DNA of 64,000 bases from Tretioscincus oriximinensis (Eukaryota; Chordata; Lepidosauria; Squamata; Gymnophthalmidae), in contig JAJVDF010001226.1 of NCBI GenBank assembly GCA_022410635.1, forward strand, positions 83,839 to 147,838, in the 5' to 3' direction. The position numbers and the translations under genes are program-made. The notes under the pieces were generated by a model. The model did not search any database and was not told the DNA's origin. It saw nothing but the letters and a program-made list of their open reading frames with translations. Positions 60,426 through 64,000 of the stretch are shown in pieces. Positions within the stretch are counted from its first letter, which is position 1. Every line of letters starts with the position of its first letter.

Positions 60426-62689
60426 GGGCCAGGGCGGGAGGGGACCTGCTCGGGGGGGCCTCTTCGTCCCTCTGGGGAGCCTCGCCTGGACCAGGCAGGA
60501 AGGGCTCGGGCGGGGTGGGTGGAGTCGCCCGGGATGTGCAGCCTGCAGACTTGACCAGCGGAGCGACTCCTTGTTGGGTTTTGGAGTCCCCAAGTTGCTT
60601 TATGATGGGAAGGAGGGAAGTTTGCTTCCTCTTCCTCTGACAAGCATCGTGAGGAGCAAAAGTTCTCTAACAAACAACGACATCTGGGTTAGCAGCAGCC
60701 TTCGGGGCTTTTCCCTGAACTTCCTCTCAGTTTCCCTGGCAGAGATGCGGTTTGCCCAGTGGCTCCCTTTGGGGGAGAGGCCAGGAGGCGAAACGATCAC
60801 GACGTCTGAGTGTTCTCCGTGGCGCCCAGTGTGCTTCCCCTTGGAAGCAGATAGTTGTGGGGTGAGGCTTGGAGTAGCCTTTCAAGTAGCCACGCAAGGG
60901 ATGGTGCTGTGAAGCCAGGAGAAAAGTTCTGCCTTTCGCCACAGGAACGAATTTGTCTCCAGAAATGAATGTGCGACGTCCACGTGTTGAACGCTTAAGA
61001 TGGAGAGCAGGTGCATTTCTATTCATTCGTTCGTTTTGCTGTATTGTGGAATAAAGTTTGTGCAATGAAACAAACGTCGTGCAATGCAACGTTTGAACGT
61101 GAAAGGTGATTGAATCCAGGGTTAAACGGAANTAATTCGGAATAAAAATGCATCAGGATCTGCCCATGCTAAGCTTGTGATGAGATTGGGCTGTACATTT
61201 AGTTTAAATAGGGTGATTTAACTTACTGGCACTTCCTTGTGATTTGGCCAGGCAGTACCTGGACAGAATATTTCATTCAAATCAGCTGCTTCGAAGAGGA
61301 GGGAAATGGACTTCAGAATTTTCTGCATGAAGGATTCTTCTGAATTCCCCTCGCAAGCCAGTTTCCCCCAGCTGTGGTAAAGGAGGTTGGGTCATTGAAA
61401 TGCAATCTAGAAATACAATCTTCAGTGTCCTAAGGTGGATTTTCTTTCTCTCCGTATTCCATTGCCAGCACTCAGTTAGAAGCAACATGTTTTCTATTTG
61501 GGCATCAGATCACACAGGATCAAACAGGTTGATCAAACAGGTGTTTCCTTGGTAAAGGGCTGCTTTGTAAAAAAAATTCCTTTTGATAATGAATTAAAAA
61601 ATTGCAGCTGAAGCTTATCACAAATGTCCAGCTCTGTTCAGTGCCTCCAATCATTTTACTTTGGGAAAGATTTCAAAAACCACTACTTTTGTTGTTGTTC
61701 TTGTTGAAAGGCTAAATTGCTACAATATTGTTTCAGTGATTCTGCAAACCTTCTGCTATAGTAAAAAAAANCACTGCAGTAGATCCTCCAATGTCCTAAT
61801 AGTTATCAATATAACACTTGTAAGTGCCTTAGACTTGTCNACACAGATCCATGCCTTCAATAATTCCCAGGTAACTGTGGATCTAAGTAGTTTGTACTTA
61901 CACATGCACAAGTACACAAATTACGATAGAAATTAAATTGAGAATGGAAGTGTTTTAAAATATTTAGTTCTGTAATTTTTAAAATGTTCCTTAGCAACTG
62001 AATTACATCAATGGGTTTCCAAGAGAGAGTCTGTCCTTTAATGTCTATNGAGGAGAGGACAATTCACCAGGTGCATCTTCTGATCCCTGCAACACCTGGG
62101 GAGAAAATAAGATTTTCAGTCACACTCATTTATGTGGGAACCCTAATCTATGATTGCCTTGAATCTGCATAAATATCACGTGCATAACGTGTTGACTTGT
62201 TTTCTCAGATAGATATCTGAAGTGTTCACAGCCCATCTTAAGTATAGCTCTCAGTACAGAAGTGCTGCTAAGGAAACTCAGCTGGAAAAGCAACAGATCC
62301 CTTTAAAAAAAACTGTATACAGTGCTACAGACTGAATTTTATTAAAGAAAAGTAATAAAAAGGTATTGTTGACAAATCATGAGGATTCTTTACTCCCAGA
62401 TGCCTTGATGAAATGATATCTTTGCAGTTAAAGATTCTTTTGAATGAATCGTAATGAATGTTTTTATTTCTCTACTAGTAAAAAGAACAGCATTCAATGA
62501 AGTGCATTGAGACATAAGAGCAGAAGCAAGCAGCACATTTAGCTAGTTAAAAGACTTTCGAGGAAAAGCAGGCTGGGGGAGAAATGGAATTGGAAAAACT
62601 GTGGGAAGAGAGTTATGTTATTTAGTTACCACTAAAATTGGAACGAGATTTTTGTAGATTTAATGGGTATGGAAAACAGGAATGTCTTC

Positions 62690-62915
62690 AGTCTTCGGTA
62701 AAAATCCCACCCTTTTCTACACTCATTAAATGTCATATTTAGTTGTTGTTGTTGATGAGGGTGACCCTGGCTTGTGGCTGGTTCCTGATTGACTGCATGG
62801 ACACCATATTGCAGTTTTATTTCCAGTTGTATAGAAGTGGTTCGCCATTGCCTTTTTCCAGAGAGGGGCAGAAGATTGTACTGATGATCCTCTGTTTTCC
62901 AGGTAGCTTGCTCTA
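62690..62915 (+). mobile_element. Possible squamate SINE fragment
   Basis: GTTGTTGTTGTTGATGAGGG and GAAGTGGTTCGCCATTGCC...AGAGAGGGGCAGAAG are phrases I associate with squamate SINEs. No internal promoter boxes can be assigned, so confidence is low. Confidence 0.3.
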
Positions 62916-63050
62916 TTTTTGAGCTACAGTCACTCACAGTTATATTAGAATATATGAACACCAATAAAATTTAAAGGAATGTTTGCAATTTAGGTGCTTT
63001 TTAAATTGTAAAATATTTTTTAAAAACCCTGAGGCACACTTGAAGGTGTA

Positions 63051-63210
63051 GCAACTATTACTATCCTCTTATTGTAGTCAATTTCAGAAAAATAGCCATG
63101 TTAGCCTAGTAGAAAGCCCAGCACAGGGTTCCCCTTTTGCTGGACTTTCTACTAGACTAACATGGATATTTCTCTGAAATTGACTACAATAATAGTATAG
63201 AAATAGTTGC
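63051..63210. repeat. 160-bp near-perfect hairpin in GABRG1 intron 1
   Basis: The left arm, 63051-63122, and the right arm, 63139-63210, are each 72 nt. They pair at 65 of 72 positions with no gap, leaving a 16-nt loop. The arms start GCAACTATT and end AGCC/TCCAGC. Transcribed from either strand, the RNA would form a long duplex. There is no target duplication I can define. Confidence 0.85.
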
Positions 63211-64000
63211 AACTATTATTGTTACTCCTTGAACTGACATGACTTCTTTATAAGTAGTAACCAAAGTTGATTGTTGCTTGAAAGTCCTGGGCATGTCATT
63301 CTGGATGTTTCAAGGCATGAATTCCCTGCTTATCTTGGAGTTCCTTCATAAAAACTGGGGTAGAGCTTTGCCCATTTATTTGATGTGAAAAAGGGATTCT
63401 CCTTCCCAAGGTACTGTAGCTATTAGAAGCAGCACCTGCCAGAAAGGCCTCTCTTCTATAGCATGTAAAAGTGCAAAGTACTGTCCCAGTTTTTATGTGT
63501 GAACCCTAGCTTATCTACAGGGCCATGGAATAAACGGTGACCACCAATATAACAAAATAACTTATACTCAATATGGACAGAAAATAGGGGTCAGTTATAT
63601 CAGTGAAGATGCAGAACCTGTCCTCACCTGCATGAAAAAGCAGGAATGCAGGCCATNCAGTTTCCACAAATTGCAAGGTATTCACAAAACTATAGGTCTT
63701 TAAAGAAGAGATCCTGTGTAGTCTGTAAAACAATCACTAAAGAATACAGATGGTTGCAATTTATCTGGTATTCATATTATACTCACGTGGCAGTATGCAG
63801 CTTGTACAAAATCTAGCAAGGGAATTTAGTAAAAGAATACCACAAAAATAATGGGATAGGAGTTTGCAATTTTAATGGATATGGAAAAGTGGAATTTTTA
63901 CCATGTGCAATTTATAAAGCCTGCAGCACCTAAGGGAAATCAGCTTTTCACACCCATTTAAGCTTCAAAGGTCTATACTAGTTTTATGTGACAACTCTAT

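Larger units (their letters stand above)
59864..60560 (+). promoter_or_regulatory. GABRG1: CpG island / presumed GABRG1 promoter
   Basis: Composition jumps from AT-rich to strongly GC-rich with many CpG dinucleotides, starting after a run of 12-13 C. A TATA-like ATAATTTA lies at 60046-60053. The island spans the first exon and the start of intron 1, as expected for a promoter island. Its limits are estimated by eye. Confidence 0.75.
60384..64000 (+). other. GABRG1: GABRG1 intron 1 (start)
   Basis: Intron sequence after the GTGAGT donor, running to the window edge. It opens with (GGC)11 and holds a possible SINE fragment near 62690-62915 and the 160-bp hairpin at 63051. No second exon is visible, so intron 1 exceeds 3.6 kb. 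Its remaining stretches show nothing I can name. Confidence 0.7.

Noticed and set aside
59822..60673. A 283-codon open frame on the minus strand through the CpG island
   Set aside because: It is Pro/Ala/Arg/Ser low-complexity translation of GC-rich DNA antisense to the GABRG1 exon; stops are rare there by composition. No domain is seen.

Overview
The window is vertebrate nuclear DNA, most probably from a squamate reptile (lizard or snake). Real genes are sparse and made of short exons with GT-AG borders. The repeats are a typical squamate mix: CR1 LINEs with TTCTTATG or ATTCTATG octamer tails, an L2-type LINE, a BovB/RTE 3' end, an R4/Dong-type LINE, a tRNA-derived SINE family, and hAT, Tc1 and small palindromic DNA transposons. 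Species-level identity cannot be read from the sequence alone. Single N bases are scattered throughout, as in a draft assembly.

Two genes of the GABA-A receptor cluster are visible, both on the plus strand. The last four coding exons of GABRA2 (alpha-2 subunit) are at 9633-9776, 10916-11068, 17654-17856 and 18524-18832. Together they encode the end of the extracellular domain including loop C, all four membrane helices and the C-terminus. Everything before 9633 is upstream intron; the earlier exons lie outside the window. After the stop there is an AT-rich probable 3' UTR running perhaps to about 22.5 kb. About 41 kb further on, a CpG island (about 59.9-60.6 kb) holds a 179-bp first coding exon with a signal peptide and a GTGAGT donor. 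By synteny and its LGS-C border I call it GABRG1 exon 1; its intron 1 runs to the end of the window. The order GABRA2 then GABRG1 on the same strand is that of the mammalian chromosome-4 cluster.

Layout: 1-9632 GABRA2 intron with CR1, SINE and palindromic elements; 9633-18832 GABRA2 exons, with an R4/Dong LINE, a Tigger-like MITE and a hAT MITE in the large intron; 18833-22512 probable 3' UTR with two fold-back elements; 22513-59860 intergenic region with L2, BovB, CR1, SINEs, a Tc1-like element carrying a nested hAT element, a possible minus-strand terminal exon or retrocopy (36.47-37.39 kb) and a polypyrimidine tract broken by two CR1 insertions; 59.86-60.6 kb GABRG1 promoter and exon 1; 60.6-64 kb GABRG1 intron 1 with a 160-bp hairpin.

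The most striking non-gene signal is the density of fold-back (palindromic) DNA. It includes a five-copy MITE family whose best copies carry 3-bp target duplications, a 155-bp hAT element with a perfect 8-bp duplication, a 74-bp hairpin with perfect 27-bp arms, and a 160-bp hairpin with 72-nt arms in the GABRG1 intron. A separate three-copy dispersed repeat carries ZNF143-like, RFX-like and TCATGTGA motifs.
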